This document shows positions 22,327 to 24,143 of a stretch of 24,143 bases of DNA, in pieces (position 1 is the stretch's first letter; each line of letters opens with the position of its first letter). The notes below the pieces were generated by a model. It was not told the origin of the DNA, made no database searches, and was given only the letters and a program-made list of their open reading frames with translations. The translations under genes were made by a program, and so were the position numbers. This stretch comes from a virus: the IMG/VR virus record IMGVR_UViG_3300030294_000156, positions 1 through 24,143 of that record; one strand, given 5' to 3'.

Positions 22327-22950
22327 TTAAACTTTATTATTTACTTTAATAATCCCTTCTTCCCAAACTGGATAGTAGCTTCCTGGTTCTCCGGTAAACC
22401 TGCCCATACAGTAAGCTTTATATCCTGCTACTCTTATTTTTACGCCGGCCAGATATCGAAGCCTGTTTGCACTCTTGCCCGACGGCTGACCTTTATACTC
22501 CTGGCTGATATAGATAAAAGACTTTGACGGGAATCGATCCTTCAGATCCTTTGCCTGTTTGTATGTCCATTCTGCCACTTGAAAACTGTCGACGATAATA
22601 AAATGTGGGCTCTTTTGTTTTTCCAACCGGCTAACCAAATCCTCGTAACTGTCATCCGTTGCCACCCGGAAACGACCTTGCACGTCATTCATTTTAAACC
22701 GCTCAATTCTCTCCTGAAAAGATTGTGAAATCTGCTCTTCGTAACTGAGGTAAAGTGTTGGACCAACTTCGCAAAGCTTTTTTGCCAACTGCATCGCAAA
22801 GCTACTTTTTCCGCCCGCGGACGATCCGCTAATAAACCACATTTCGTTAACCGCCGGACATCCAAAAGGGCCACTCCACTTTTCGTCCCATTCCAAGCTC
22901 TCATATTTCTTTCTTTCTATATCTTTTGGGCTGTAAGCTCTCTTACTCAT
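22327..22950 (-). CDS. RecA/DnaB-superfamily ATPase
   Basis: 207 aa with Walker A G-S-S-A-G-G-K-S (42-49), likely catalytic glutamate in Y-E-E (70-72), Walker B H-F-I-I-V-D-S (116-122), and a Y-I-S-Q-E-Y strand (about 151-156). This resembles RadA/DnaB-type cores lacking a full helicase fusion. ATG overlaps the MuB-like stop by four bases (ATGA), so expression is coupled. Its place after MuB suggests work in replication or strand exchange during transposition; the specific partner is unknown. Confidence 0.8.
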   Translation of the reverse strand: MSKRAYSPKDIERKKYESLEWDEKWSGPFGCPAVNEMWFISGSSAGGKSSFAMQLAKKLCEVGPTLYLSYEEQISQSFQERIERFKMNDVQGRFRVATDDSYEDLVSRLEKQKSPHFIIVDSFQVAEWTYKQAKDLKDRFPSKSFIYISQEYKGQPSGKSANRLRYLAGVKIRVAGYKAYCMGRFTGEPGSYYPVWEEGIIKVNNKV

Positions 22951-23819
22951 GCCTGTTTTGCTTTTTCAATGATCGTATATACACGGCGAAGGGCACCGCC
23001 CGACTTACGAGCTATCTCACTGGCGTCAACACCTTCCGGGGCATTTACCTTTGCCACGATTCTCGCCTGTTCCCTCATGAAATCATCCCGTTGCTTCCCA
23101 TCGTCTGGAGTTACACGGCTGTAATGGTCTCCGTAACGGCTCAGCATTTCAGCATAACCCACCTTACAGCCTTCAACACTTCGGTTAATCTTTGCCTTAA
23201 GTCCGTCGGCTCCCATCATGTACCAACCGCAACAGCGTTCCGTGGCGTTCCATAAAGCCTTCAGCTCTAAAAAGGCCTCGTACGCAAGGTCTCCGGCTTC
23301 GTCGAGGATTATCAACGGTGTTTCCATGCTGCGCAGGTAGTAAATAAGATCATCATACATATCCTGGTACTTTCCGGTTATTCCAACACCAAACTCCTTT
23401 GATATCTTGCGGACTAAAGATCGTTTTGTCTTTGTCTGACTGCAATCTACATAAATGGCGTTGGCGTGACCGGAAACATATTGGCGTGCGGTGAATGTTT
23501 TCCCGATATTTGGAAGGTCACATAAGATCGCCGACAGACTTCCGGACTGACATGCCTGCAACTGTGTTGTGATATATTGAAATGTTGCCGTCTTTGCGGC
23601 TTTCCACTCGATTCCTTCACGCAAGCTCACGTTCAGTCGACGTGATAGGGATATCCAGTTTGCCTCACTGAGCATCCTGTCAGTCTGACCGTTTTTAAGC
23701 TGGCTGTATACTGAATTTGTAATGCCAAGACTGGCGGCATGTTTCGCGTCAGATGGGTAGTTTGTGCGGTTTGCTGCTACGGCTGCAAGAATCCGTTTTT
23801 TCATGTCATTTGTTACCAT
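22947..23819 (-). CDS. MuB-like transposition target-selection ATPase (AAA+)
   Basis: 290 aa. N-terminal HTH region (about 24-64: A-K-H-A-A-S-L-G-I-T-N-S-V-Y-S-Q-L-K-N-G-Q), P-loop D-L-P-N-I-G-K-T (101-108), Walker B L-I-I-L-D-E-A-G-D (169-177), and a C-terminal helical domain ending G-G-A-L-R-R-V-Y. The HTH plus AAA+ layout is that of Mu B, which binds target DNA, forms filaments and brings it to the transposase. The first glycine of the Walker A consensus is replaced by Asp101. The gene lies directly downstream of the transposase. Confidence 0.9.
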   Translation of the reverse strand: MVTNDMKKRILAAVAANRTNYPSDAKHAASLGITNSVYSQLKNGQTDRMLSEANWISLSRRLNVSLREGIEWKAAKTATFQYITTQLQACQSGSLSAILCDLPNIGKTFTARQYVSGHANAIYVDCSQTKTKRSLVRKISKEFGVGITGKYQDMYDDLIYYLRSMETPLIILDEAGDLAYEAFLELKALWNATERCCGWYMMGADGLKAKINRSVEGCKVGYAEMLSRYGDHYSRVTPDDGKQRDDFMREQARIVAKVNAPEGVDASEIARKSGGALRRVYTIIEKAKQA

Positions 23820-23852
23820 AATATTATTATTTAAATTAAATTTTAATGCTGT

Positions 23853-24143
23853 TTAAAGGTCATCCAAAGCGCTGGCGGCATAGTTTTCCGAAAATACGTT
23901 ATCTTTTTTATGCTCAGCAGGTTCAGAAATAGCAGTTGAAACTGTCAGGTTTTCGATAGTTTCGGTCTCTTTTTCTTCCATTTTTTCGGAAATTCCAACC
24001 CTTTTGATCTCGTTTTTCTTAACATATCCGTTAAAATGTGCGATTTTCTTTTGCTGCTCCACGTAGACATCCTGGTCAACATCTGTTTTCTCAGCATCGG
24101 CCGTGTTGAATGTTCCGACGTTTTGAAGCTGATCAAGAAGCAT
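23853..24143 (-). CDS. MuA-like transposase, C-terminal end (partial)
   Basis: 96 codons to the window edge, which falls exactly on an ATG that is probably internal, so the gene continues outside. Contains L-L-D-Q-L-Q-N-V-G-T-F, V-Y-V-E-Q-Q-K-K-I-A-H-F-N-G-Y-V-K-K, and a charged tail with M-E-E-K-E-T-E-T-I. Position directly before the MuB-like gene, with the same direction, is that of MuA. In Mu the end of A contacts MuB and ClpX. The catalytic DDE domain is not in the window, so this rests on context. Confidence 0.7.
   Translation of the reverse strand: MLLDQLQNVGTFNTADAEKTDVDQDVYVEQQKKIAHFNGYVKKNEIKRVGISEKMEEKETETIENLTVSTAISEPAEHKKDNVFSENYAASALDDL

Noticed and set aside
1-24143. tRNA genes, CRISPR arrays, insertion sequences, reverse transcriptase, integrase
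   Set aside because: None seen by eye on either strand; the DGR reverse transcriptase and template repeat, if present, must lie outside the window.

Overview
The window is most of a Mu-like transposable phage (a prophage or phage genome) of a Bacteroidales host. Evidence for the phage type: the right edge holds the end of a MuA-type transposase, followed by a MuB-type AAA+ ATPase, a DUF3164 protein, a GemA/gp16-like protein, terminase, a DUF935-type portal, a gp36-like protein, a Mu F-type head morphogenesis protein, an I/Z-type protease-scaffold, a major capsid protein and tail genes. Evidence for the host: DUF4494 and DUF4406 proteins, A-rich leaders without clear Shine-Dalgarno sequences, and promoter-like TTTG / TAnnTTTG boxes. 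Hankyphage of Bacteroides is a known relative in lifestyle; I cannot say how close it is.

Layout. (1) 24143-17358, leftward: transposition and early genes (transposase end, MuB-like, RecA-like ATPase, a C-type-lectin-like protein with a diversity-generating-retroelement-like variable end, DUF4494, DUF4406, GemA-like, DUF3164, a small zinc-finger protein, an HTH protein), then a gpG-like tail-completion gene, a tail-terminator-like gene and two small unknowns. (2) 17302-17337: a perfect 15-bp stem terminator between converging operons. (3) 11700-17301, rightward: packaging and portal module (small and large terminase, a small unknown, gp36-like, portal, MuF, DNA methyltransferase). (4) 11496-11699: divergent control region with two promoter-like sites, an inverted repeat over the leftward promoter, a leader hairpin and a 14-bp palindrome touching the first rightward start codon. 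(5) 11495-1, leftward: protease-scaffold, major capsid protein, lysis cassette (amidase, coiled-coil membrane protein, candidate unimolecular spanin), tail tube, tail assembly chaperones G and G-T, tape measure, tail hub protein and an incomplete distal tail protein.

Flipping module (3) in place would restore the order of Mu's single late operon (terminase, portal, F, then protease and capsid), so this phage appears to carry an inverted packaging module with its own promoter.

The strongest leads are: a T TTT TTC slippery heptamer followed after 5 nt by an 8-bp hairpin at the end of the portal gene, predicting a -1 frameshift portal-MuF fusion; a DGR-like variable region in a lectin-fold gene inside the early operon with no template repeat or reverse transcriptase in the window; a candidate unimolecular spanin whose first part overlaps another lysis gene; a G/T-type -1 frameshift at an A9 run; and four tandem repeats in the tape measure protein.
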